A DNA stretch of 64,000 nucleotides, taken from the NCBI RefSeq assembly GCF_024347095.1, contig NZ_AP024903.1, positions 124,001 through 188,000 on the forward strand, read 5' to 3'. Shown here piece after piece: positions 27,101 to 35,660 of the stretch. This DNA is from Vibrio rhizosphaerae. Lineage in GTDB: Bacteria; Pseudomonadota; Gammaproteobacteria; Enterobacterales; Vibrionaceae. Under the pieces are notes generated by a model, which was given only the letters and a program-made list of their open reading frames with translations, did no database searches and had not been told where the DNA came from. Numbering within the stretch: position 1 is the stretch's first letter; every line of letters begins with the position of its first letter. A program made the translations under genes and the position numbers.

Positions 27101-27246
27101 ATGGCCGCACTATGAGTTTTGTGAATTATGGTGAAGTTGACTATGTGTCGCATGCAGGGTCACAACCAATGAGCATTACTTGGCAGTTAAAAGAGCCTAT
27201 GCCCCACTTTATGTGGCAACAAGCCGCGAAGTTGGCAGTGGGTTAA
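24106..27246 (+). CDS. PLD-like nuclease / DEAD-DEAH helicase / DUF3427 protein
   Basis: Large 1046-aa protein with an apparently intact frame. Order: N-terminal phospholipase-D-like nuclease half with HAKSYLF near residue 220 and GSSNLS; superfamily 2 helicase with Walker A ATGTGKT near 348, the DEVHH box near 442 and motif VI QQLGRGLR near 644; then a long C-terminal region of DUF3427 type. Proteins of this build are common in phage-defence islands, where nuclease and helicase act together on foreign DNA. It lies between a small regulator and a broken nuclease gene, so the original system may have had three parts. Confidence 0.85.
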   Translation: MQQVGIYEQLITQLIESRIDRERFYVGERELNSSEASTWLSRFLSHILEYAIESVPSSDDRLQQQIALSNQLLLWLKTQIQDNDFIEDNLLASQGKILTALYELENPVSADLKNYINDIFPLTGLSQSELFCGSNAGLSLESELKREILSADKIYWLVSFIKWAGIRIFRKELEEFTASGRELKIITTSYMGATDAKAVEYLASLPNTEVKLSYNTERERLHAKSYLFLRNTGYHTGYIGSSNLSHSALTNGLEWNLKITSQEIPHIINKSLSTFETYWVSNDFEHFNGDAKSSEKLKKALSQQRRDFEASPTHFFDISPFPYQSEILEQLAVERSVHQHYRNLVVAATGTGKTLISAFDFARFVKEKPQANFLFVAHREEILKQARSAYRGVLRNVAFGELWVGGHTPDHYRQLFVSIQTLNNQLDQLNLTADYYDYIVIDEVHHIAATSYRALLEHFSPTILLGLTATPERHDGGDILADFGGVIAAEIRLPEAINRRHLCPFQYFGIDDDTDLRNIAWSRGRYDIAQLTNLYTHNQVRFDKILLSMQEIITDIGKMKALAFCVSKEHASYMTQQLLLKGIKADVLTSDNSHERQQKQQAIRSGSINVLCVVDIFNEGVDIPEVDTLLFLRPTESLTIFLQQLGRGLRLADGKECCTVLDFVGNSRPEYDFANKFRALVGKSQRAISEEIKQGFPHAPLGCRIELSKRTQEMVLSNIRQASLTLKRLVAMIRQYPQHSKLPLTLSNFLTLNSHIDLNELYKRGSWSQLVQQAKDEINENSADEALLKMLRKSIHNRILTCDDHAYLSFLKQLCQNNFIVENSSQRHALMCHYDFWQKTGPECGFDSIEQSLAKLNSGELKAELFDVLNWQLAQTKHEQPKMQALPEVSLRLHALYAREQILVAFGATTFERQPPAREGVFVLKDQNIELMFVTLDKNEKQFSPTTMYHDYAINEHLFHWQSQNSARPDKGRGLEYIQHQKMGKRLFLFVREQSKDEYGRTMSFVNYGEVDYVSHAGSQPMSITWQLKEPMPHFMWQQAAKLAVG

Positions 27247-27251
27247 CTATC

Positions 27252-28540
27252 ATGATGACTTCATTCAGCATCGACAAGGTTTACCCGCTTTGGCGCTTTA
27301 GCTTAGTAGAAAAAACCGAGCAAGATGCTGCGACCAGTCAACAACGTGGTCATTTCCCTCTCATGTGGTTAGCAAATTTTACCGTATTAAGAAAACGCTT
27401 CGAGCAAGGCTTACAAGTCATTTGTGCTGCACCACATAGGCCAAGAGCCGGATATTGTGTTGGAAGTGACACTGCCTAAAAGCGCCGATTTAACAAAAGC
27501 AGACGCAGGCTCACCAGAAGAAAAGCAGTTTATTTGGCTGTTTGATGCTAAATACCGCATTAAAACCGAGAAAAAAGGCTTTGATGATAGCAGCGAAGAT
27601 TTTGAAAGTACGGATTACGTACCAGACGATGCCATTAACCAAATGCACCGTTATCGGGACGCACTGATTCGTTTATCAGAACCTCACGGACCTAAATCAC
27701 CATCAAGCGGAAATGCTGGCCAATCGCCTAAGAAAAGCCGTCCTGTTTTTGGTGCGTTTGCTTTATACCCAGGCTTTTTTGATCAAGCCACAAAAACCAA
27801 CCCCTACGAAGCCACAATAGAAGAAGTGGGTATTGGCGCGTTTGCACTCTTGCCTAGCCAAAACGAACTTAGTCAAACTGGTCCTATTCAGACTAAGAGC
27901 AGTTATTCCGGCCATCAATGGTTGCTAGAGTTTTTGCAAACGCAAATTGGCACAGCACCGAATGCACAAACAGGGCAAGGCAATGAGGCCATGTATCCTG
28001 TGGCTGGCATGGCGGAAAGGCTCTACGTACAAGAAGCCGCACGCATACCTTATTACGGCATGCGCCAAGTGCTGTATCCTGATTTGACGATGACAGTGGC
28101 ATTGGGTGGGCAACGTGGCCGTGATAATGTCTACTTTGAACAATTTGAGCAAAGCACAGCGCAGTGGTATCACCTGCCGCAAAGCACGTTTTTGCAGAAA
28201 TTTAATCAGCATATTGCCGAGGAAATTCGGCTATTTAGCGTTGGCGTCTACCTCAGACACTCAAAGTTCAACCAAGCAAATTGACAAACTTTGGCCGGTT
28301 AAACGAGTCACAGTGTTACCACGCTACGCCATTACTGAAGATCAATCGGGTAAGAAGTCAGGTTCTGCTGATTTGTATTATTTATTTGAGCTCGGCAAAC
28401 CACTGTCACTGCAAACGCCAGTGACCAACGTGCCGCATCGCCCAATGAAAAACTCGATGAAACTCACAACCTTAACTCGCCTAGAGAGCGTCACTAAGTT
28501 TATCGAGGTTGAAAAAGTGTACGAAGCGGCAATGGTGTGA
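27252..28540 (+). pseudogene. DUF2357 / PD-(D/E)XK nuclease-like gene, frameshifted
   Basis: Coding sequence continues through three frames. The N-terminal piece (27252 to ~27430, KVYPLWRFSLVEKT...) meets the central piece at ~27424, where QEPDIVLEV and WLFDAKYRI supply the PD-(D/E)XK-like acidic and Lys residues. The expected region between them seems to be missing, so there was probably a deletion. A second shift near 28236-28245 moves the frame again before KQIDKLWPVKRVTVLPRY and the natural C-terminus at 28540. Both breaks should abolish the full protein. It starts 5 nt after the helicase gene and was probably its partner. Confidence 0.7.
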
Positions 28541-28550
28541 GCGAGTGTTA

Positions 28551-28754
28551 TTAATTATGCAGAAGGTGAAATGAATGAACAGGGTACTTACCCAGAGTCA
28601 TTTGTTTTCGTTTGCCATTTCCACTATATCGAAGGGCCCAATAGGGCGCTCCCGAGTCTGGAACGACAAAGTAGAGCCCTTTTCCGTCGGACTTTCTAAT
28701 TGGTTCACCTGATTTTGCAAGTGCGGCCACCTGCTTTGCTGTCATAGATGCCAC
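28551..28754 (-). pseudogene. N-terminal stub of a P4-type tyrosine integrase
   Basis: The 67-aa product begins with MTAKQVAALAKSG, then SDGKGLYFVV, YWALRYSGNGKRKQ and MTLGKYP, a clear arm-type DNA-binding domain (DUF4102) of P4-like integrases. Similarity stops right after LGKYP and the frame ends. The catalytic domain (~330 residues) is absent. It lies between the defence remnant and yicC and marks the former end of an integrated island. A GGAGG lies just upstream of its GTG/ATG start region. Confidence 0.75.
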
Positions 28755-28865
28755 ATGACCTCCAAATACTCACCATTTGATGCAAGTATAACGAGGCATT
28801 ACTCACCAGTTAACTCACCGCTTGGATGAAACAGATTGAAACGTACAAGAACAGAGTGAAAATAA

Positions 28866-28889
28866 AAAGCCCTGATAAATCAGGGCTTT
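28866..28889 (-). terminator. Intrinsic terminator after yicC
   Basis: Stem AAAGCCCTGA / TCAGGGCTTT with a 4-nt loop. Read on the minus strand it is followed by a T-rich tract, so it ends yicC transcription. Confidence 0.85.
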
Positions 28890-28925
28890 GATAACTATTA
28901 GAAAGATTTGGAAAACAAGAGAAAA

Positions 28926-29792
28926 TTATTCAATATTCTGAATCTGCTCTCTCATTTGTTCAATCAAGACTTTCAGTTCGACGCCGGAGGCGGTGACTTC
29001 GGTATTGATTGATTTTGAGGCCAACGTGTTTGATTCACGGTTGAACTCTTGCATCATGAAATCCAGACGCCGGCCACAGGAGCCGCCTTTTTTGAGGATG
29101 TTTTTGGTCTCTTTGACGTGAGAATCGAGGCGGTCCAGTTCTTCGGCAACGTCGGATTTCTGGGCCATGAGGACCAGCTCCTGCTCGATACGGCCGGGGT
29201 CGAGTTCGACGTTGGCTTCTTCAAACTTACTGAGCAGGCGCTCCCGTTGCCATTCAATCACTTCAGGCATGTGCGCCCGGACTTTATTGACTTCTTGTGT
29301 GATGGCATCCAGACGTTGTTCGATCAGCGCTTTCATATTTTCGCCTTCACGGCCGCGGGACTCGATAAACTCGGTTAAAGCGCCGTCAAACTCATCGAGT
29401 AGCGCGGTATTGATCGTGTCCATATCGTGTTCAGGTGTTTCCATGACGCCCGGCCATTGCATCACCTGAAATGGATTGATACGGCTTAACTCTCCGGTCA
29501 TGTGCATCACTTGATTGGCTGCATCGATCACCTGTTTGGCGAGTGCTTCGTTAATTGTCAGCTCGTTTGCTGCCGAAGGATTGGCCTCAAATCGCAAATG
29601 ACATTCGACTTTGCCTCGGGCCAGACGCTTACGAAAGCGCTCACGCAGGATCGGTTCCAGGCTGCGGAATTGTTCAGGAAGTCGGAAATAGGTTTCGAGA
29701 TAGCGTTGATTGACGGAGCGGATTTCCCATACGGCGGTACCCCAGTCAGCTTTGACCTCTTTGCGCGCGTATGCGGTCATACTATAAATCAT
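28926..29792 (-). CDS. yicC: YicC family endoribonuclease
   Basis: 288-aa YicC protein, a family shown in E. coli to have endoribonuclease activity and linked to RNA turnover. It starts MIYSMTAYARKE, the hallmark N-terminus, and ends with the conserved region GSCGRRLDFMMQEFNRE...NTLASKS. ATG 29792 is chosen over the TTG one codon earlier because AAGGA sits about 8 nt upstream. It is divergent from rph, the usual arrangement in gammaproteobacteria. Confidence 0.95.
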   Translation of the reverse strand: MIYSMTAYARKEVKADWGTAVWEIRSVNQRYLETYFRLPEQFRSLEPILRERFRKRLARGKVECHLRFEANPSAANELTINEALAKQVIDAANQVMHMTGELSRINPFQVMQWPGVMETPEHDMDTINTALLDEFDGALTEFIESRGREGENMKALIEQRLDAITQEVNKVRAHMPEVIEWQRERLLSKFEEANVELDPGRIEQELVLMAQKSDVAEELDRLDSHVKETKNILKKGGSCGRRLDFMMQEFNRESNTLASKSINTEVTASGVELKVLIEQMREQIQNIE

Positions 29793-29970
29793 CAAATTTT
29801 CCTTAAGTCTTGAAGATTTGGACTTGATATTGGTTTTATCTTAACACAATTCTGTGGTGTAAGACGTGCGTTGGTAGTGAATCCGGCGGATTGTTTGCTT
29901 GCCATTTCTATTGATGTCATTCGTACCATGTAGCTGGTTGTTGATGGTGGTTTGCTGAGCGGATTTCCGC

Positions 29971-29976
29971 TATAAT
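29971..29976 (+). promoter_or_regulatory. Candidate -10 element for rph
   Basis: TATAAT lies 49 nt before the rph start in the yicC-rph divergent gap. No good -35 is seen at 16-18 bp, so only the -10 is proposed. Confidence 0.4.
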
Positions 29977-30025
29977 CTGCGGCCAATTTCATCACTCATC
30001 CAAGACAACAACAGGTAGATACCTT

Positions 30026-30742
30026 ATGCGTCCAAACAACCGTGCTGCGGATCAAGTTCGTCCGATTCAAATTACTCGCCATTATACCGCTTATGCCGAA
30101 GGCTCGGTGTTGGTTGAGTTCGGCAATACCAAGGTGTTGTGTAATGCCAGTGTAGAAGAAAATGTGCCGCGTTGGTTGAAAGGTCAGGGCAAAGGTTGGG
30201 TGACCGCTGAATATGGCATGTTACCACGTGCAACGCATTCGCGTACCCGCCGGGAAGCGGCCAGTGGCAAGCAAGGTGGCCGTACCATGGAAATTCAGCG
30301 ACTGATTGCCCGGAGTCTGCGTGCTGTGGTTGATCTGGAAGCGATGGGGGAAATCATGATCACGGTTGATTGTGATGTGATTCAGGCGGACGGTGGTACC
30401 CGGACGGCATCGATTACCGGTGCCAGTGTTGCGATGGCGGATGCGTTCCAGTCTTTGGTTGAATCCGGCAAGCTGAAAAAGAACCCGATGAAAGGTCACG
30501 TGGCCGCTGTTTCTGTCGGGATCCTCGGTGATGATGTGTTGTGTGATTTGGAATATGTCGAAGATTCGGCAGCCGATACCGACATGAATGTGGTGATGAC
30601 CGAAGCCGGCAAAATGATTGAGATTCAGGGGACGGCGGAAGGTGAACCGTTCAGCCATGAACAGTTACTGGATCTATTGGCTGTCGCCAAAAAAGGGATC
30701 ACGGATATTGTTGCCGTACAGAAAGCAGCTTTAGCCGATTAA
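30026..30742 (+). CDS. rph: Ribonuclease PH
   Basis: Phosphorolytic 3'-5' exoribonuclease that trims tRNA 3' ends in the cytoplasm. The 238-aa length is exact for the family. Recognisable motifs are [21 protein letters not shown] at the start, the [16 protein letters not shown] segment, [19 protein letters not shown] with the catalytic Asp residues, and [12 protein letters not shown] near the end. The start ATG 30026 is preceded by a weak AGGT. It is followed by its own terminator, so it is separate from pyrE. Confidence 0.97.
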   Translation: MRPNNRAADQVRPIQITRHYTAYAEGSVLVEFGNTKVLCNASVEENVPRWLKGQGKGWVTAEYGMLPRATHSRTRREAASGKQGGRTMEIQRLIARSLRAVVDLEAMGEIMITVDCDVIQADGGTRTASITGASVAMADAFQSLVESGKLKKNPMKGHVAAVSVGILGDDVLCDLEYVEDSAADTDMNVVMTEAGKMIEIQGTAEGEPFSHEQLLDLLAVAKKGITDIVAVQKAALAD

Positions 30743-30750
30743 TCGTAGAA

Positions 30751-30778
30751 AATAGCGCCGTGTCGGCGCTATTTTTTT
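30751..30778 (+). terminator. Intrinsic terminator after rph
   Basis: Ten-bp stem AATAGCGCCG / CGGCGCTATT with a TGT loop and a following run of seven T. It begins nine bases after the rph stop. Confidence 0.92.
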
Positions 30779-30899
30779 ACGGCTTATTTTTCCACAGACC
30801 ATGTCTTGGTGAACATATTTTTAGCGGTCGTGGTGGATGCGATGCGATCGCCGACAGTCAGCAGCAAAAGAGCAACGAAAACGGAAAAGAGAGAAAGTC

Positions 30900-31544
30900 A
30901 TGAAAGCGTACCAGCGTGAATTTATTGAATTTGCCCTTGAAAAAGAAGTTTTGAAATTTGGTGAGTTTACTTTGAAGTCCGGCCGGAAAAGTCCTTATTT
31001 TTTCAATGCCGGTCTGTTTAATACCGGGCGGGATTTGGCGCGGTTGGGGCGTTTTTATGCAGCAGCATTGGTCGATTCCGGGATCGATTTCGATGTGTTG
31101 TTTGGCCCGGCCTATAAAGGGATTCCGATTGCGACTACAACTGCGGTGGCGTTGGCCGATCATCATGATGTCGATACGCCATACTGTTTTAACCGTAAAG
31201 AAGCCAAAGACCACGGTGAGGGCGGCCATTTAGTCGGCAGTGCACTTGAAGGCAAAATTATGCTGGTGGATGATGTGATTACTGCCGGGACTGCGATTCG
31301 CGAGTCAATGGCAATTATCCAAGCTAACGGTGCAGCATTGGCCGGGGTTTTAGTCGCCATTGATCGTCAGGAAAAAGGTACCGGAGAGTTGTCTGCGATT
31401 CAGGAAGTCGAAAAAGACTTCGGGTGTGCTGTGATTTCGATTGTCGGCCTGACTGACTTAATTACTTACCTTGAAGAACAAGGGAATAGCGACGAACATC
31501 TGGCAGCGGTGAAAGCGTATCGTGACCAGTACGGTGTGGTTTAA
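30900..31544 (+). CDS. pyrE: Orotate phosphoribosyltransferase
   Basis: Converts orotate and PRPP to orotidine 5'-phosphate in pyrimidine synthesis. 214 aa from ATG 30900 ([13 protein letters not shown]), close to the 213 aa of E. coli PyrE. The PRPP-binding motif is [17 protein letters not shown] near residue 120; [13 protein letters not shown] near 27 and [13 protein letters not shown] near 100 are also typical. Upstream in-frame codons (from 30837) give a basic non-conserved stretch and are rejected; GAGAGAAAG precedes the chosen start. Confidence 0.97.
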   Translation: MKAYQREFIEFALEKEVLKFGEFTLKSGRKSPYFFNAGLFNTGRDLARLGRFYAAALVDSGIDFDVLFGPAYKGIPIATTTAVALADHHDVDTPYCFNRKEAKDHGEGGHLVGSALEGKIMLVDDVITAGTAIRESMAIIQANGAALAGVLVAIDRQEKGTGELSAIQEVEKDFGCAVISIVGLTDLITYLEEQGNSDEHLAAVKAYRDQYGVV

Positions 31545-31574
31545 ATCGTCGCGGATGAACAATGATTGATTACT

Positions 31575-31604
31575 AAAAGACTCAGCCACTGGCTGAGTCT
31601 TTTT
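31575..31604 (+). terminator. Bidirectional terminator after pyrE
   Basis: Thirteen-bp stem AAAAGACTCAGCC / GGCTGAGTCTTTT with an ACT loop, T-rich on the plus strand and A-rich before it. It may also serve the convergent acyltransferase gene. Confidence 0.92.
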
Positions 31605-31646
31605 TATCGTTTCTAAACTACCGTCGTTGGCGATTGTGATGATTGG

Positions 31647-32630
31647 TTATTGATAGATCTTTTTGCCGTCACGCTGCGTTTGGAGCAAAAATAAGTTCCA
31701 CATGTATTGTTCCGGATGTGGGGTAACTAAATCTTCAATCGCTTGATTCATTGCCCGGGCATCTTGCATTTCATCACCGGTCGGGAAGTTTTCAATTGCC
31801 GGCAAAATGTACACTTCATATTTTGATGTTTTATCGTTGTAAGCAGGCAGAACGGGGATGACTTTGGCTTTGGATAAGCGCGCCATTTTACCGAAGCCTT
31901 TCAGCGTAGCTTTTTCGGTGGCGAAGAATGGCACAAATACAGAATTCTGAGGGCCATGATCTTCGTCGGGAAGCCAGTAGCCGATGTAACCATCTTTGAT
32001 GGAACGAACAAACGGCTTTACACCTGCATCTCGTGCGAAAATACGACCCCCATACTGCATGCGCTGCACATGCATCAGCCAGTCACCAATCGGATTACGT
32101 TGTGGTTTCATAATGGTTGTGACTTTATAACCGCGAGCTGCCAGCATGACCGCCGGGTAATCGACTGCCCAGGCATGGGGGGCGAGAATGATGACTTTCT
32201 CTCCGGCATCTAATAACGGTAGCAGGTTTTCCTCGCCAATCAGTTCTCCCCGCTGTTGATTATGCCGGGTTGAGCGGACTAAAAACTCAGCGTAACCCAG
32301 CATATATTGGGCGGCTTTGACAAAAGTTTCATGGAGAATTTGCTCGCGTTCGGCTTCGCTCTTTTCGGGAAAACAGTACGCAAGGTTGGTCCGGGCGCGA
32401 CGCACGACGCGGCCATTTTTATTGACGATCGGTTTCGCTATTTTGCGAGCAAGGCCATCCCGCCATTTGGGGGGGATAAAAGCAAACAGCGCGGCAACTA
32501 AGATACCCAGCCAAGTTCCCCAGTGGCGAGGATGCAAAAAAGACCACTGAAACGTCGGGTTATAGAGGGAATCGTCAATACTGTTTTGACGCGGACTATT
32601 TTGACGAGCATTGTCTGGCGTTGAACTCAT
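31647..32630 (-). CDS. Late lipid A acyltransferase (LpxM/LpxN-like)
   Basis: Inner-membrane enzyme that adds a secondary acyl chain to KDO2-lipid A. 327 aa. The catalytic H-x4-D is in PHAWAVDYPA near residue 152; FLHPRHWGTWLGI near 31 and YWLPDEDHGPQNSVFVPFFA near 219 closely resemble E. coli LpxM. In Vibrio cholerae the gene at this place (as I recall, VC0212) is LpxN, which adds 3-hydroxylaurate, so LpxN is as likely as LpxM. It follows the second acyltransferase gene on the minus strand with a 19-nt gap. Confidence 0.9.
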   Translation of the reverse strand: MSSTPDNARQNSPRQNSIDDSLYNPTFQWSFLHPRHWGTWLGILVAALFAFIPPKWRDGLARKIAKPIVNKNGRVVRRARTNLAYCFPEKSEAEREQILHETFVKAAQYMLGYAEFLVRSTRHNQQRGELIGEENLLPLLDAGEKVIILAPHAWAVDYPAVMLAARGYKVTTIMKPQRNPIGDWLMHVQRMQYGGRIFARDAGVKPFVRSIKDGYIGYWLPDEDHGPQNSVFVPFFATEKATLKGFGKMARLSKAKVIPVLPAYNDKTSKYEVYILPAIENFPTGDEMQDARAMNQAIEDLVTPHPEQYMWNLFLLQTQRDGKKIYQ

Positions 32631-32649
32631 GAATGGATGATCCTGGTGT

Positions 32650-33594
32650 TTATTGATATCGAGTGTGGCTGGTTCCGTCAGGCAGCGACTTAAATCGTTT
32701 GTGGAGCCACATCCATTGTGCCGGTGCGCGCATAATCACCATTTCAAGATAGTGATTGAGATAGGCAGCCGCAGCGGTCATATCTTTTTGCGGATATTGA
32801 TCTTCAATCGAAATATCAGCCATGATTTCGTAGGTTCCCTGAGCGGTTCGGAATCCGGACACGGGGACAATGGCACACTTACTGGGGTAGGCAATCAGGC
32901 TGGTGCCGGTTGTGGTACAGGCATCATCAACGCCGAAAAAGGGCACAAAAACGGATTTATTATGGCCATAGTCTTGATCCGGCAGATAAAACAGCCGTTC
33001 GCCTTTGCGTAACACGCGAATCATTTGTTTTAAGTCACGTCGGTAGACCAGTTTGTTGCCGTTTCGGGTTCGGCCGCGATACTGGATAAATTCATAAGCA
33101 GGATTGCTGTGTGGGCGGTAAACACCATAGCCGGGTAAACCAAGTACCGCGAAGCCGCGGGCACAGATTTCCAGATTCAGCGCGTGAACGGCACATAACA
33201 GTGCTCCTTTATTATTTTCAGCATGTTTGCGCAGGGCGCTGATATCTTTTTCGACCAGAATGCGACGAAAGCGCCAGGTCGGCCAGAACCAAGTGATCCC
33301 TGATTCAATTAAAGCTGCACCGGTGTTTTTGAAGTTTTCGACCACCATCGCCTCGATAGCATCGGATGACATCTCCGGAAAGGCGAGTTGCAGGTTTGTT
33401 CTGGCAATATGCACGCGTTTTTTGCCGAATTTCATGCCTATTTTTCCCAGTGAGCGTCCGAGTGAAAGCGATACGGAATAAGGCAATAGATTGACGAGTG
33501 CAGCGAGAAGGCCGAATCCAAACCAAACACCCCAGTATTTGGGGTGTAATAATGCGACAGAAAAGGCAGGTTTGCCGATTTTATAATCATTCAT
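32650..33594 (-). CDS. lpxL: Late lipid A acyltransferase (LpxL-like)
   Basis: Lauroyl/myristoyl acyltransferase of the LpxL (HtrB) type, acting on KDO2-lipid IVA. 314 aa. The catalytic H-x4-E is in VHALNLEICARG near residue 137; LLHPKYWGVWFGFG near 15 and YLPDQDYGHNKSVFVPFFG near 205 are family signatures. It sits just downstream of slmA with a 6-nt gap, so slmA, lpxL and the second acyltransferase are probably one transcript. No clear Shine-Dalgarno precedes the start. Confidence 0.92.
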   Translation of the reverse strand: MNDYKIGKPAFSVALLHPKYWGVWFGFGLLAALVNLLPYSVSLSLGRSLGKIGMKFGKKRVHIARTNLQLAFPEMSSDAIEAMVVENFKNTGAALIESGITWFWPTWRFRRILVEKDISALRKHAENNKGALLCAVHALNLEICARGFAVLGLPGYGVYRPHSNPAYEFIQYRGRTRNGNKLVYRRDLKQMIRVLRKGERLFYLPDQDYGHNKSVFVPFFGVDDACTTTGTSLIAYPSKCAIVPVSGFRTAQGTYEIMADISIEDQYPQKDMTAAAAYLNHYLEMVIMRAPAQWMWLHKRFKSLPDGTSHTRYQ

Positions 33595-33600
33595 AAAGTG

Positions 33601-34191
33601 TTATTTCAATTGTGCGCTGAGCAGTGACCAGTATTGTTCAAAATTTGCGGTGGGTTGATATTTGAAGTCTGAACGGACAAACCGGTTCAAACTGCCTTCA
33701 ACCTGTCCTAATAGTTGAGCCGCCAGAATATTTTCTCCGACAGGGAAGGATTTTCCTTCGCGAATTTGGCGCTCGCGTAGAATTTGACGTAAAGAGGTTT
33801 CAATACGTTCAAAAAGCTGGTTGATTCTGTCACGGAGTCGCTCATTTTCAAACATCAGAGCATGGCCGGATAATATCCGAGTCAATCCGGGGTTACGTTC
33901 AGAGAATGTCAAAATCAGCTGCATGACCATGCTGAGGCGGTTGAGTGTATCTTTCTCTTCGTTGAGGATCAGATTAATCCGTGACATCAGTGTTTCTTCA
34001 ATAAATTCGATCAGCCCTTCAAACATACGGGCTTTGCTAGGAAAATGACGATAGAGTGCCGCTTCTGAGACGCCGACCTGTTTCGCGAGTTTGGCGGTTG
34101 TGATGCGAGAGGCGCCATCATGAGACTCCAACATCTCAGCCAGTGCCTGAAGAATTTCGTCACGACGGTTATTTTTTTTTGTTCCGGTCAT
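33601..34191 (-). CDS. slmA: Nucleoid occlusion factor SlmA
   Basis: TetR-fold DNA-binding protein that blocks FtsZ ring assembly over the chromosome. The N-terminal helix-turn-helix is clear ([40 protein letters not shown]) and almost the same as I recall for Vibrio cholerae SlmA. 196 aa from ATG 34191. An ATG two codons earlier (34197) sits only 1-4 nt from AAAGGG, whereas 34191 has better spacing; both give a functional protein. Confidence 0.96.
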   Translation of the reverse strand: MTGTKKNNRRDEILQALAEMLESHDGASRITTAKLAKQVGVSEAALYRHFPSKARMFEGLIEFIEETLMSRINLILNEEKDTLNRLSMVMQLILTFSERNPGLTRILSGHALMFENERLRDRINQLFERIETSLRQILRERQIREGKSFPVGENILAAQLLGQVEGSLNRFVRSDFKYQPTANFEQYWSLLSAQLK

Positions 34192-34262
34192 TTCCATACC
34201 CTTTCCGTTACCACATGCTATCAGTAACCGGGGAATCGATTCAGCCGGTTACGATGATTATT

Positions 34263-35465
34263 TTATCCTATTTTTTCACTAACCAGTGTCATTAGCTCAA
34301 GGGCTAATTGCGATTTGGGAGCTAATGGTAATTTTCGCTCGCCAGCGGGCCAGAACAGATGAAGTGCGTTGTGATCGCTATTGAATCCTTGTCCGCTGAC
34401 GGACACGTCGTTCGCGCAAATCATATCGAGATTTTTACGTGCCATCTTGGAACGGGCATATTGTTCAATTTGCTGGGTTTCTGCCGCGAATCCGATCGTA
34501 AATGGTCGGTGCGAGGTCATCGCTGCGACAGAGGCGACAATATCCGGATTCTTGACCAATGTGACGGTCATGGTATCGGCATCGTCAGTTTTCTTGATTT
34601 TCTGAGCGGCAACGTCCGCAGGTCGATAGTCGGCAACCGCAGCACAACTGATAAATACATCATGGTGCGGTGCTTGCGCCATCACGGCGTCATACATGTT
34701 GGCAGCGCTGATGACATCGATTCTCTGGACACCAGTCGGTGTCGATAAATGGGTTGGACCGGCAATGAGGGTGACATCTGCACCGATCTGTGCGGCGGCT
34801 TTCGCTATCTCGAATCCCATTTTACCGGAGCTGTAATTCGTCATATAGCGGACGGGATCGAGTGCTTCACGGGTCGGGCCCGCCGTAATGAGAACCGATT
34901 TCCCGGTGAGTAATTTGGGTTGGAAAAACTGTTCGCACAAAGCGACCAGTTGCATCGGCTCTAACATACGCCCCGGTCCGATATCTCCGCAGGCTTGTTC
35001 TCCCGCATCCGGTCCCCAAATATGCATGCCAAATGAAGCAAGGGTATCGAGATTTTTCTGGGTAGCAACATGCCGATACATTTGTTGATTCATGGCTGGT
35101 GCAAGGGCGACAGGGGCGGGGGTTGCTAAAATGAGAGTCGAGAGCAAATCATTTCCCATGCCGGCAGCAATACGGGCGATCAGATCAGCAGTTGCCGGTG
35201 CCAGCAAAACGAGATCAGCCCATTTGGCCAACTCGATATGACCCATCGAGCGTTCCGCAGCAGGATCAAGCAAGTTATCCGAGACGGGGTGGCCGGAAAC
35301 GGCCTGCATGGTGAGCGGTGTAATGAAAGCTTTTGCTGCATCGGTCATTACGACTCGGATTTCTGCGCCGTGATCAATCAAGCGGCGTACCAGCTCTGCG
35401 CATTTGTATGCAGCGATACCACCACTGATCCCCAGCAGTATTTTTTTTCCTGCCAATGTTTGCAT
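34263..35465 (-). CDS. coaBC: Bifunctional phosphopantothenoylcysteine decarboxylase / phosphopantothenate-cysteine ligase
   Basis: Two consecutive steps of coenzyme A synthesis. 400 aa. The N-terminal flavin-binding CoaC half has [18 protein letters not shown] near residue 12 and APAMNQQMY near 122. The C-terminal CoaB half has [29 protein letters not shown] sequence near 193 and KIKK with LVKNPDI near 290-310. It is upstream of slmA on the same strand with a 71-nt gap. Start ATG 35465 gives [16 protein letters not shown], as in relatives. Confidence 0.97.
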   Translation of the reverse strand: MQTLAGKKILLGISGGIAAYKCAELVRRLIDHGAEIRVVMTDAAKAFITPLTMQAVSGHPVSDNLLDPAAERSMGHIELAKWADLVLLAPATADLIARIAAGMGNDLLSTLILATPAPVALAPAMNQQMYRHVATQKNLDTLASFGMHIWGPDAGEQACGDIGPGRMLEPMQLVALCEQFFQPKLLTGKSVLITAGPTREALDPVRYMTNYSSGKMGFEIAKAAAQIGADVTLIAGPTHLSTPTGVQRIDVISAANMYDAVMAQAPHHDVFISCAAVADYRPADVAAQKIKKTDDADTMTVTLVKNPDIVASVAAMTSHRPFTIGFAAETQQIEQYARSKMARKNLDMICANDVSVSGQGFNSDHNALHLFWPAGERKLPLAPKSQLALELMTLVSEKIG

Positions 35466-35660
35466 GTTTTGATTCCTTAATCACTCTGCGGGCTATGCTA
35501 GCACAACTCCTGAGAAGATGTCAGAACTGTGTCAGAGGAACTGATCCGCTCAGTTATTCATATTCACATACTTGAGTATTCCTCACAGATATTTAGGCCA
35601 AAATATGCAATAAGGGATTATTGGTAACTGGTTAATTGATATAAGCAAATAAGGAATTTT

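Noticed and set aside
30221..30658. Minus-strand open frame of 145 codons within rph
   Set aside because: It is antisense to a conserved housekeeping gene and is His/Arg-rich with no domain.
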